DNA of 64,000 bases from Caldilineaceae bacterium. Lineage in GTDB: Bacteria > Chloroflexota > Anaerolineae > Caldilineales > Caldilineaceae. A model generated the notes under the pieces. The model worked only from the letters and a program-made list of their open reading frames with translations. It was not told the origin of the DNA and did not search any database. How positions within the stretch are numbered: the first letter of the stretch is position 1; each line of letters opens with the position of its first letter. Below are positions 44,507-53,900 of the stretch, in pieces. The position numbers were made by a program, and so were the translations under genes. The stretch is taken from assembly GCA_022842065.1 (NCBI GenBank), contig JALHQH010000030.1, forward strand, positions 1-64,000, written 5' to 3'.

Positions 44507-45292
44507 ATGGACATTGCGTGTCAACAAGTTCAGAAGAGCTATCAGAGCCGGCAGGGCAGTACGCTGGCGCTGCACAATATCACCTTTCAGGTGGCGGCGC
44601 AGGAGTTTGTCTGCATTGTGGGGCCAAGTGGCTGTGGTAAGACGACCCTGCTCAAATTGATTGCCGGGTTGCAAAGCCCGGATCATGGTTCGCTCGCGTT
44701 TGGCGGGCAGACCACTGGCGTGCCTGCGGCGCGACCACCCTGTGCCATGGTCTTTCAAGACCAAGGGCTGTTCCCCTGGTTGACCGCCTTGGACAATGCC
44801 GCCTTTGGCCTGGAGATGCAAGGCGTTGACCGCCAGACGCGCCAGGCGCGCGCCACCCAATGGTTACGCAATGTGGGGTTAGCTGACTTTTTGCACAGTT
44901 ATCCCCACCAGTTATCCGGCGGGATGCGCCAACGCGTGGCGATTGCCCGCGCCTTTCTATCCGACAGCCCGGTTTTGCTGATGGATGAACCCTTTGGCGC
45001 CTTGGATGCGCAAACCCGGCTGCTCATGCAGGCCGAGTTGCTGAGCCTCTGGCAAAACGAACGTAAGACGGTGATCTATGTCACCCATGACATTGAAGAA
45101 GCCCTTTGGCTGGGCGACCGGGTGCTGATCCTGAGTGGTCGTCCTGGACAGATTTTGGAAGAGCTTGTCGTTCCGTTGGCAAGGCCGCGTGCGCTGCTGC
45201 ACCAACTGACCGCCGCCGAACAAACAATCATGATGGAGTACCGATGGCACATTTGGAAGAAGCTCGCGGCCCCAGTGCCGCAGAGCCAGTAA
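44507..45292 (+). CDS. ABC transporter ATPase, SsuB/TauB-like
   Basis: The 261-residue ATPase drives import of a sulfonate, taurine, nitrate or similar small ligand. Walker A is GPSGCGKTT (about 39-47), the Q-loop is VFQDQGLFPWLT, the signature LSGGMRQRV, Walker B VLLMDEPFGALD and the switch His is in YVTHDIEEAL. FPW after the Q and FGALDAQTR are typical of the SsuB/TauB/NrtC group. The ATG at 44507 follows GAGGG. It overlaps the permease gene by 49 bases. The three-gene set with 45244 and 46115 is complete. Confidence 0.93.
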   Translation: MDIACQQVQKSYQSRQGSTLALHNITFQVAAQEFVCIVGPSGCGKTTLLKLIAGLQSPDHGSLAFGGQTTGVPAARPPCAMVFQDQGLFPWLTALDNAAFGLEMQGVDRQTRQARATQWLRNVGLADFLHSYPHQLSGGMRQRVAIARAFLSDSPVLLMDEPFGALDAQTRLLMQAELLSLWQNERKTVIYVTHDIEEALWLGDRVLILSGRPGQILEELVVPLARPRALLHQLTAAEQTIMMEYRWHIWKKLAAPVPQSQ

Positions 45293-46074
45293 CAGGCAAA
45301 CAGGGCAACCATAAATTCCCACAATTTGCCCTTGAACAATGGTTGCCCCTGCTCATGAGTACAGCGATCATCATCGGCTGGGAGTTTTGTGTTGCCCAGC
45401 GCTGGCTCTCGGCTCTCTTTTTTCCTGCGCCAAGCACGATTGCCCAAACATTCATCGCGCAGATCCTGCGTGGCACTTTGCCGGCGGCTTGCCTGGCGAC
45501 TTTGCTGCGCATGGGGAGCGGGCTACTGCTTGGCGGCGGCAGCGGGCTGGTGCTTGGGTTATTGTTGGGTTGGTCGAGTCTGTTGCGTCGGCTCTTTGAT
45601 CCCTGGGTTGCCGCCCTTCATGCCGTCCCCAAAATTTCGATTTTGCCGCTCTTTATGATCATTTTTGGCATTGGCGAAACGTCTAAGCTGATGGTTATTG
45701 CGTTTAGCACCTTCTTTCCGATGCTCATCAACACGATGGCCGGTGTGCAACAGATTGCATCGGTCTATTGGGAAGTGGCGCACAACTATGGTGCAAGCCG
45801 TACCAAGCTTTTTCGCCGGGTGATTATACCGGGTAGCCTGCCCTTTATCTTAACCGGTCTGCGCCTGGCGCTGAACACTGCCCTGTTGCTGACCGTTGCG
45901 GTCGAGTTGGTTTCGGCCAAGGATGGGCTGGGGGCCATGATTTGGCTGGCGTGGCAAACCCTGCGGGTGGCAGAGTTATATGTCGCTTTGTTCGTGATTG
46001 CCTTATTGGGTCTAGGGTTTTTACGACTGGGGCAGAAAATCGAGCAATGGTTGCTGCCTTGGCAAAATCAATAA
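45244..46074 (+). CDS. ABC transporter permease, SsuC/TauC-like
   Basis: The 276-residue product has about six membrane helices and the cytoplasmic EAA loop EVAHNYGASRTKLFRRVIIP, which contacts the ATPase. It fits BPD_transp_1 permeases for sulfonates and related ligands. The open frame extends upstream to 45106, but ATG 45244 is preceded by GGAG at six bases and gives the usual family length. It overlaps the ATPase gene. Confidence 0.92.
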   Translation: MAHLEEARGPSAAEPVTGKQGNHKFPQFALEQWLPLLMSTAIIIGWEFCVAQRWLSALFFPAPSTIAQTFIAQILRGTLPAACLATLLRMGSGLLLGGGSGLVLGLLLGWSSLLRRLFDPWVAALHAVPKISILPLFMIIFGIGETSKLMVIAFSTFFPMLINTMAGVQQIASVYWEVAHNYGASRTKLFRRVIIPGSLPFILTGLRLALNTALLLTVAVELVSAKDGLGAMIWLAWQTLRVAELYVALFVIALLGLGFLRLGQKIEQWLLPWQNQ

Positions 46075-46114
46075 TTTGTGACAAAAGGAACGTATCAACA
46101 AAAAAGGAATCTCT

Positions 46115-47179
46115 ATGAAAAAGAATTGTAAATTGTTCTGTCTTTTGGGGCTGTTACTAGTGCTGGCGCTAACCGCCTGTACGGCTGCACCGCTTGCCAG
46201 CACGCAGCAGTCTGGGGTGGACAAAGGTAATAGCGCCACTACTACAACAGCGCAACTCACGACGGTTAAAGTCTTGCAACTGCCTTTTCTCTCGTTTGCG
46301 CCCTTTTTCATCGCCCAAGAAGAGGGTTACTTTGCGGAACAAGGACTGGCAGTCGAATTTGTCAAGATGGAAGACTCCAATGAGGCTGTCCCAGCGTTGA
46401 TCCAAGGTGATCTGGACGTGCTGGGCGGGTATATCACCGTTGGCATGCTCAACGCCATGGCCAAAGGGGAGCCGATCCGCGTGGTTGCGGACAAAGCATA
46501 TATCGGAAAAACCGATTGCGTGGCCGATGCCATTATGGTGCGCAACGGTCTGGTTGAGCCGGGACAACCGATTGCCGCTGACGTGCTGAAAACCTTGCGC
46601 TTTTCATACACCCCGGTCTCCATTGAGGCGTACTTTGTGGAAAAACTGCTCGCCGATAGTAATCTCACTCTGAATGACATCCAGTTTGAAAACATCCCCA
46701 ATCCTGCCGCTGAACTGGAAGCCTTGCAACAAGGTGCTGTCGATTTGGCCCTTGTCTCTGAACCCTTTGTGACACGTATCACCGATGCCAAGGCCGGTGT
46801 AGTTTGGAAACGTGTTAGCGAGGTTACGCCCGATTTTCAATCGGCGGTGCTGATTTATGGCTCGCGGCTTTTGGCGGGTGATGGTGCGATTGGCAAGCGC
46901 TTTATGACAGCCTACCTCAAGGGTGTTGCCCAATATTCAGCAGGGCATACCGCGCGCAATCTTGCGATTGTCAGTCAAGCCACCAGCTTAGAAGAAGCCC
47001 TGTTGCAAAAAACTTGCTGGCCGCCCTTTCATACCGATGGCTATATCAACACTGCCAGTATTTCACAATTTGCCGATTGGGCGGTTACCCAGGAACTATT
47101 GGACAGCACGTTGAGCGAAGAACAGTTTTGGGATGCGCGATTTGTTGAACACGCAAACCAGCAACTGCAAAGCAAATAG
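46115..47179 (+). CDS. Substrate-binding lipoprotein, SsuA/NMT1-like
   Basis: The 354-residue product has a lipoprotein signal, LVLALTAC with Cys 22, and a short Thr/Ala linker. The binding domain starts VKVLQLPFLSFAPFFIAQEE and continues with DVLGGYITVGMLNAMAKGEP, the pattern of the SsuA/TauA/NMT1 family. LVSEPFVTRI is in the second lobe. The ligand could be a sulfonate, sulfate ester, taurine or a thiamine precursor. AAGGAATC precedes the ATG. Its genes sit directly before a sulfotransferase-bearing synthetase region, so sulfur supply is a reasonable guess. Confidence 0.91.
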   Translation: MKKNCKLFCLLGLLLVLALTACTAAPLASTQQSGVDKGNSATTTTAQLTTVKVLQLPFLSFAPFFIAQEEGYFAEQGLAVEFVKMEDSNEAVPALIQGDLDVLGGYITVGMLNAMAKGEPIRVVADKAYIGKTDCVADAIMVRNGLVEPGQPIAADVLKTLRFSYTPVSIEAYFVEKLLADSNLTLNDIQFENIPNPAAELEALQQGAVDLALVSEPFVTRITDAKAGVVWKRVSEVTPDFQSAVLIYGSRLLAGDGAIGKRFMTAYLKGVAQYSAGHTARNLAIVSQATSLEEALLQKTCWPPFHTDGYINTASISQFADWAVTQELLDSTLSEEQFWDARFVEHANQQLQSK

Positions 47180-47187
47180 GTAACGAT

Positions 47188-50100
47188 ATGGCCGAAATGA
47201 CCACTGATTTTGATAAGTTTGCCGTTGAATACGATTTTTGGATGCAAACGGTACAGCAACCATCCAACTATCAACAGATCCGAGATCTCCTGCCACGCCC
47301 AGGTAGCCATGTGCTGGAGCTGGGCTGTGGCGCGGGGCGACTGGCGCTCTTCCTTGCGGATGCGTGTCAACAGGTGACCGGAATCGATAGCTCCGCCACC
47401 ATGATTGCGCTTGCCGAGCAAACGCGCCGTCGTCAGGGTAAAGAAAATGTTACGTTCGTACTGGCTGACATTGAAAGTTGGCCGTTGCCGGACGCTGCCT
47501 ACGATTTTATCGTCAGCACCTATACATTACATCATACCGATATGGCGCTGATCCTGCCGCGGCTCCGGCGGGCATTAAAGCCGGGTGGGCAGATCTTCGT
47601 GCGCGATCTCGTTTGTAACGATGGTGAACGTTGGCGGAACTCTAATCGCTATCACATCCAGCGCGTCTTAAAGGAGTTAGCCCCGTTGGTGCGTCGGCAT
47701 GGGGTGCAAGCCGCCTGGCGGATTATGCAATTGCGCTTAAACCCGACCTGGATTCGTCATCTGCGTGCTGATCATGTCTTCAGTGTCCCCATCACGGAAC
47801 AACTCTACAAAGATCAGTTACCCGGCTCGATCTTTATGGTCAACCAAGAGGAATACTCGGTGTTGTGGAATGCGCCGCCGTCTACAGAAGCCAAACCTAC
47901 GGTGGCGATACCGGCCCATACACGTGAGCTGCTGCCCATTGCCGAGTTACCCTGGCATCAAGATCACTGGGAGAATGAACGGTTTGCCAAAGCAGATATC
48001 GAACGTTCGGTTGTCGAGATTTTTGAGCGGCAAGTCGCCCAATCCAGCCAAACGACGGCGATCAAAATGGGTGAGCGCAGCCTGACTTATGCCCAACTCA
48101 ATGCTCAGGTCAACCAAGTGGCACGCACGCTCATTGCTGAACGTGGGGACCAAGCCGAACCGATTGCCTTGTTCTTTACAGACCCCGTTGATACCATCAT
48201 CGCCTTGTTGGCGGTTCTCAAAGCTGGCAAGCTCTATCTGGTCTTAAACCCTGTACAACCAGCGGCTACGTTGGCGCGGATCTGTCGTGACGCTGGGGTC
48301 GCCTTGCTCATCGCCCCGACCGCACACTTGGCGACCATCAAGGAATGGACGACCGATTGGCTGCTACTCAATTTTGATGAAGTGGCCGCGACCCTCTCTA
48401 CCGATAACCTGCAACTGCCACTGACCGCAGACCATTTGTCCGGCATCTATTACACCTCCGGCTCAACCGGTGCGCCGAAAGGCATTGTGCGTGACCATCG
48501 TCAACTGCTACACTCGACCTGGCACAACAGCAACGCCTATCAAATTACCAGTGTCGATCGCCACTCGCTGCTCTATTCACCGGCATTGACAGCGGCGGTC
48601 CCGGATATGCTTGACCCGCTGCTCAATGGCGCCACGCTCTATCCCTTTGACCCCAAAGCAAACCCCGTCAATGCTTTGATTGAATGGTTGCAGCGTGAAG
48701 AGATCACCCTCTTGCATCTGCCAGTTGTCCTCTTTCGGCGTTTATTGGATGCTTTACAAAACGGCGAGTCGCTGAATACTGAACCGCAACTCACCTTCCC
48801 TAAATTACGTTTGGTGATCCTGGCGGGACAATCGATTTACAAACCCGATGTAGAACGCTTTCGCCGTCTGTTTGCCCCAGCCGGTCAAATCCTTTTTCGG
48901 TTGGCGATGACTGAGGCTGGGTCAGTCACCCATCTTGTGCTAAACCATCAGAGTGAACTAGGGGATGTCATCCCTGTTGGTTATCCCACCGCTGACAAGA
49001 CAATTTTATTGTTGGATGAAAACCATCAAGCGGTTCCCGCTGGCGAAACAGGGCAGGTCGCCATTCGCAGCCGCTATCTTTCGGTTGGCTACTGGCAGGA
49101 CCCAACACTCACCGCCAGTAAGTTTTTGATCGACCCAACCGATGCCAGCCAACGTATATACCTGAGCGGCGATCAGGGGCGCTGGCAAGCCGACGGCACG
49201 CTGGAATACTTGGGGCGACAAGATAACATGGTCAAAATTCGTGGCTACCGCGTCGAGTTAGGCGCCATTGAGACCGCCTTGCTCAATCTTGAAGCCGTCA
49301 AAGAGTCTGTCGTGGTGACGCGCGAGGATGCAGATGGCAACAAACAATTGATTGGCTATATCGTGCCGCGCACAACCGGGTTGACAGCGAATCGGGTGCG
49401 CCATCTCCTCAGCCAGACATTGCCGGAGTATATGATTCCCAGTCACTTTGTGTTGCTCGCGGCACTTCCCCAAACCCTCAACGGCAAAGTGGATTATCAG
49501 GTATTACCGCCACCAGGTCACGAACGACCTGAACTGGATATTCCCTATGTTGCGCCCCGTAATCCTACAGAAGCGCAGTTGGCGGTACTCTGGGAAGAAT
49601 TTTTTGAGATTCACCCCATTGGCGTGCAGGATGATTTTTTTGCGCTAGGTGGAAATTCCATAACCTTGTTGAAACTGGCTACGCGGTTGAAACAGCAATT
49701 TGGTCAAGAAGTTTCACTCAAACTCTTTTTACAAGATTCGACCATTGAAAAGCTGGCGCAACTTTTGAACCCAAGCAGTGCAAACAACGGGTCGCAGATG
49801 GGGGAGCAAGCGCATTCGGATATAGCGCAATTATCGGAAGCCGATGCGAAACAAATTGCACCATTTTTATTAGGCCAGCAAGGTGCTGTACAGCCGCCAC
49901 TTGTGCAACCGCGCTTGCGTGATCACTGGATCCCTTATGGCGTATATGTTCGCTTTTTTCAACAGGTAGGTAGAATCCCCCTCATACAAACGCGTCTCTT
50001 TCCGCAAGAGAGCCAGTTACTGAGAAGATTTCTTCCGCTGATGGGGGTCAAACCCCAACAGATCAATGAAGAGATTGCTACATATCTTATGCGCTCCCTA

Positions 50101-50775
50101 TGTAAACGCCACTGTAGAACACTCTTGGCCCATACCCTCTGGCGCAACATGCAACAAGTGGTAGTGCTTTCTGGGCAAAACTTTCTTGCGGAGGCACAAC
50201 AAAACGGGCGCGGCATCCTTTTGCTTAATACGCATAGTTTCACCACGTCATACACCCTCTCTATTGTTCTCCAACAACTGGGGTATAACAATTTTATGGT
50301 TCATAAAGGGAAAGCGGGATTACCAAATCGCCCTGCATTACGCAAAGCCTTTCAACAGTATTTTGCCACCACGCAAGACGAACTCGTCATCACAAAACTC
50401 CTGAGCCTACAAATGGAGATGGCTCGGCAAAAGCTGAAAGCAGGGGGCATCGTGTGGATTGCGCCGGATGGTCGTAGCGGGCAACTCACGCTTTCACTGC
50501 CTGTCTTCGGTCGAGAACGGGCGTTCAGCACCGGTTTTGCGGACTTGAGTATCGAAACCGGAGCCGTCGCTATCCCCACGCGTTGTGTCACCCTGCCAAC
50601 TGGCAAAATTCAAGTCACTTTCTTGCCACCCCTAGATAGTGGCGCGGGCGATGCGCCACGCCAAGAACGTATTGTCTCCTTAGTGCAGCAATATGTCGCT
50701 TTTCTAGAAGAGACATGGAAACTCGACCCCGCCAATATTACGTTTAGGCATATCAAATTTTATCTTGAAGATTAG
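47188..50775 (+). CDS. Methyltransferase-adenylation-carrier-LPLAT fusion synthetase
   Basis: The 1195-residue protein runs a SAM methyltransferase (about 1-200; VLELGCGAGRLALFL from residue 42), an adenylation domain (270-760; A3 YTSGSTGAPKG near 422, A8 GRQDNMVKIRGYRVELG, A10 NGKVDY), a carrier domain (Ser 824 in FFALGGNSITL) and an LPLAT-like domain (about 920-1195). The latter has LLLNTHSFTTS with His 1016 and IAPDGRSGQLTLSLPVFGR. LpxL-type acyltransferases need H-x4-D/E; here Ser replaces the acid. There is no condensation or thioesterase domain. It may load and methylate an acid, and pass it from its carrier to an acceptor. The A7 motif is YLSGDQG, not TGD. Confidence 0.9.
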   Translation: MAEMTTDFDKFAVEYDFWMQTVQQPSNYQQIRDLLPRPGSHVLELGCGAGRLALFLADACQQVTGIDSSATMIALAEQTRRRQGKENVTFVLADIESWPLPDAAYDFIVSTYTLHHTDMALILPRLRRALKPGGQIFVRDLVCNDGERWRNSNRYHIQRVLKELAPLVRRHGVQAAWRIMQLRLNPTWIRHLRADHVFSVPITEQLYKDQLPGSIFMVNQEEYSVLWNAPPSTEAKPTVAIPAHTRELLPIAELPWHQDHWENERFAKADIERSVVEIFERQVAQSSQTTAIKMGERSLTYAQLNAQVNQVARTLIAERGDQAEPIALFFTDPVDTIIALLAVLKAGKLYLVLNPVQPAATLARICRDAGVALLIAPTAHLATIKEWTTDWLLLNFDEVAATLSTDNLQLPLTADHLSGIYYTSGSTGAPKGIVRDHRQLLHSTWHNSNAYQITSVDRHSLLYSPALTAAVPDMLDPLLNGATLYPFDPKANPVNALIEWLQREEITLLHLPVVLFRRLLDALQNGESLNTEPQLTFPKLRLVILAGQSIYKPDVERFRRLFAPAGQILFRLAMTEAGSVTHLVLNHQSELGDVIPVGYPTADKTILLLDENHQAVPAGETGQVAIRSRYLSVGYWQDPTLTASKFLIDPTDASQRIYLSGDQGRWQADGTLEYLGRQDNMVKIRGYRVELGAIETALLNLEAVKESVVVTREDADGNKQLIGYIVPRTTGLTANRVRHLLSQTLPEYMIPSHFVLLAALPQTLNGKVDYQVLPPPGHERPELDIPYVAPRNPTEAQLAVLWEEFFEIHPIGVQDDFFALGGNSITLLKLATRLKQQFGQEVSLKLFLQDSTIEKLAQLLNPSSANNGSQMGEQAHSDIAQLSEADAKQIAPFLLGQQGAVQPPLVQPRLRDHWIPYGVYVRFFQQVGRIPLIQTRLFPQESQLLRRFLPLMGVKPQQINEEIATYLMRSLCKRHCRTLLAHTLWRNMQQVVVLSGQNFLAEAQQNGRGILLLNTHSFTTSYTLSIVLQQLGYNNFMVHKGKAGLPNRPALRKAFQQYFATTQDELVITKLLSLQMEMARQKLKAGGIVWIAPDGRSGQLTLSLPVFGRERAFSTGFADLSIETGAVAIPTRCVTLPTGKIQVTFLPPLDSGAGDAPRQERIVSLVQQYVAFLEETWKLDPANITFRHIKFYLED

Positions 50776-50788
50776 GCTATAGTAAACC

Positions 50789-50859
50789 TTATTCCAACTT
50801 AATTTCTTTATCTGCTGAACAATAGCGTACCTTCAGTGGTAGAAATTAAGTCGGAATAA
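50789..50859. terminator. Long inverted repeat between the two giant synthetase genes
   Basis: TTATTCCAACTTAATTTCT (50789-50807) pairs with 50841-50859 with one mismatch over 19 bases and a 33-base loop. It starts 14 bases after the stop of the upstream gene. It may terminate or attenuate transcription before the next synthetase, or be a small mobile repeat. Confidence 0.55.
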
Positions 50860-50937
50860 CCACTATTTGTAAAAGCGGAATCATCATTCGGGGCTACCGC
50901 AAAACCTTTAACCAAAGTCAAGTCAACAGGATACCCT

Positions 50938-53900
50938 ATGAATGCGATGCAAGATTTTTCCTTCAAACACGCTCCCGAACAAACAAGAGAATTAGAGAAA
51001 CAGATTATCGCTGATCCTGATTGTTCAATGGCAGAACTATCTATGCTGCCCCATGATGAACGCAACCAACTGCTGGTGGAATGGAATGAGACCGCACGCG
51101 ACTTTCCTGCGCTCCCCCTTCATCAACTTGTCGAAGCACAAGTGTTACGCACGCCAGACGCCATCGCCATCCAAGATGAGCAGGAGCACCTGACCTACAG
51201 TGAATTGAACCGCCGTGTCAATCGCCTGGCACATTATCTACGAACACAGGGGGTTACGACAGAAACCCTGGTTGCTTTGTTGGCGCGCCGTAGTGTCAAC
51301 TTTGTGGTCGCCGTTCTGGGGATTTTCAAAGCCAATGCGGTTTATCTCCCGCTAGATCCGCGCCATCCAAACGCGCGCCACCAGCAAATTCTCGAACAAA
51401 GCCAGTGCCGCTACCTGCTCATCGCCGATGAGTGGCTTCCCACTTTCACTGGGAAATTTACTGGGAAATTTACTGGGAAATTTACTGGGCAAGCGGGGGT
51501 GAATGCACTGAGCATCTTACCGCTAGAGGGATGCTTATCGCAGAACATGCCGGAAACAAATCCTTTGCTACCGACCCAACCAGAGCAATTAGCCTATGTT
51601 ATTTATACATCTGGTTCCACCGGCATTCCGAAAGGGGCAATGATCGAACAGCGCGGCATGGTCAATCACCTGTGGGCCAAGGTACACGATCTACAATTGA
51701 ATGAACAGGATGTTATCGCCCAGAGTGCGATGCAATCCTTTGATATTTCGGTTTGGCAAATGTTGGTCGGCTTGATCATCGGGGCGCGCGTGCAGGTCGT
51801 GAGTGATGATGTGATGCTAAATCCACTCCGGCTTTTAGCCGCGATTGTACGTGACGGCATCACCATTTTAGAAGTAGTTCCCTCACTCTTGCGCGCCATG
51901 TTGCATGAGGTGGCGAACCAGCCCATTGCACCGGACCTACCCACCTTACGTTGGTTGATCCCAACCGGTGAAGCCTTGCCGCCCGATCTTTGCCGACAAT
52001 GGTTTACGTATTACCCGGCTATTCCTTTGCTCAATGCCTATGGGCCGACGGAATGTTCTGATGATGTCACCCATTATCCAATCTATCAGCCTTTGCCGGA
52101 ACAGACGATCCATACGCCGATTGGGCGACCGATAGCCAACCTCCGCACCTATGTGTTAGACCCGCTTATGCAACCAGTACCGATTGGCGTGGTGGGTGAA
52201 CTGTGGGTAGGGGGCATCGGCGTAGGACGCGGCTATCTGCATGACGTGGTGCGTACCGCACAAGCCTTTCTGCCGATGCCGGCGCATTTGTTGCCAAATA
52301 GCAGCGCTGAAAGCGACACCATTGACGGCACAGTGGCGGCAAATTCCCGCCTTTATCGCACAGGCGACCTGGCGCGCTATCGTGAAGATGGCAATTTAGA
52401 ATTCCTGGGCCGCATTGATCATCAGGTGAAAATTCGTGGCTTTCGCATTGAATTAGAAGAGATTGAATTTGTTCTGCGCCAGCATCCGTCCGTACAAGAT
52501 TGCGTAGTCACCGCCCATCCCCATCCAGAACCCCCACATGACAGTCGTTTGGTGGCTTATGTTGTGTACAACCAAAGCGCGCCTGCTGCCACAGACGAGG
52601 TAAAACAGTTTATCCAAGAACGGCTACCTGCCTACATGGTTCCTGCCCTGATTGTTCTGTTAGCTGCGTTACCGCTAACGGCCAATGGTAAGCTTGACCG
52701 GGCTGCCTTACCGACGCCAGAAATAGATGCCGCCCGTGAAGCGACCTACCGCGCCCCACAAACCGTGGTAGAGAAGTGGTTAGCCGTACAGATGCGCAAA
52801 GTTCTGGGGGAAATAACGATAGGCGTGGATGATGATTTCTTTCGCTTAGGGGGTGATTCAATCCGTGCGGCGATCTTGATTAATCAACTGCAACAGGAAT
52901 TGCAAGAGATTCTCTATGTCATCGCCCTTTTTGATGCCTCAACCATTGCCAAACTGTCGCTTTATCTGCAACAACACTATCCACAAGCATTGGCCCGTGT
53001 CTGCGACTATCAACTGCCAGCAGTACAAACAGCTTATGAACACATCAATGATGCCACCATTGCGCGTTTTCGTCAGTTGATTCCACCCTATACAGCAGCG
53101 GCAACATTGGTTCAACCACGTAATCAACGCGCAATTTTTGTGCTATCATCCCCACGTTCCGGTTCAACTTTATTGCGGGTGATGCTGGGGGGACATCCCC
53201 AACTTTTTGCCCCACCGGAACTAGATTTACTCAATTTTAGTACGTTAGGTGAACGCAAAACCGCATTGCAAGATCGTTTTGCCTTTCGTCTGGAAGGGTT
53301 ACTGCGTGCCCTCATGGAGCTACACAGGTGCAACCCTGACCAAGCTCGCCAGATGATGGTCGACTATGAAGAGAAAAACCTCGATACCCACACCTTTTAC
53401 GGCTTGTTGCAACAGTGGATTGGCGCAGACCGCATGTTGGTCGACAAAACGCCGGCCTATGCGCTGGATCCGGCTATATTACAGCGCGCCGAAAGCGAGT
53501 TTCAGGAACCACTCTATCTCCACCTTACACGCCATCCGATGGGCATGATTCAATCGTTTGAGGAAGCCCATACGGATCAGGTCTTTTTTCGGTATGAGCA
53601 TGATTTTTCGCCGCGCCAATTGGCGGAACTGACCTGGCTCGTCAGCCATCAAAACATTCTAAATTTTTTGCAGTCGATTCCAAAGGAACGCCGCTTCCTG
53701 CTCCAGTATGAAGATCTAGTTAAAAAACCGGTCGCCACGATGCAGCAGGTAAGTGAATTTCTGCAAGTGCCGTTTGAACAGGTTATGGCGCAACCGTATC
53801 AAGACAAGGAAAAGCGCATGACCGATGGGCTTTATCCTGTTTCAAAGATGCTAGGCGATGCCAAATTTCACACCCATCAGCAGGTCGAGTCGGCCAATGC

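Noticed and set aside
45106..45243. N-terminal extension of the ABC permease
   Set aside because: It lies in the ATPase gene in another frame; ATG 45244 has a GGAG site and gives normal length.
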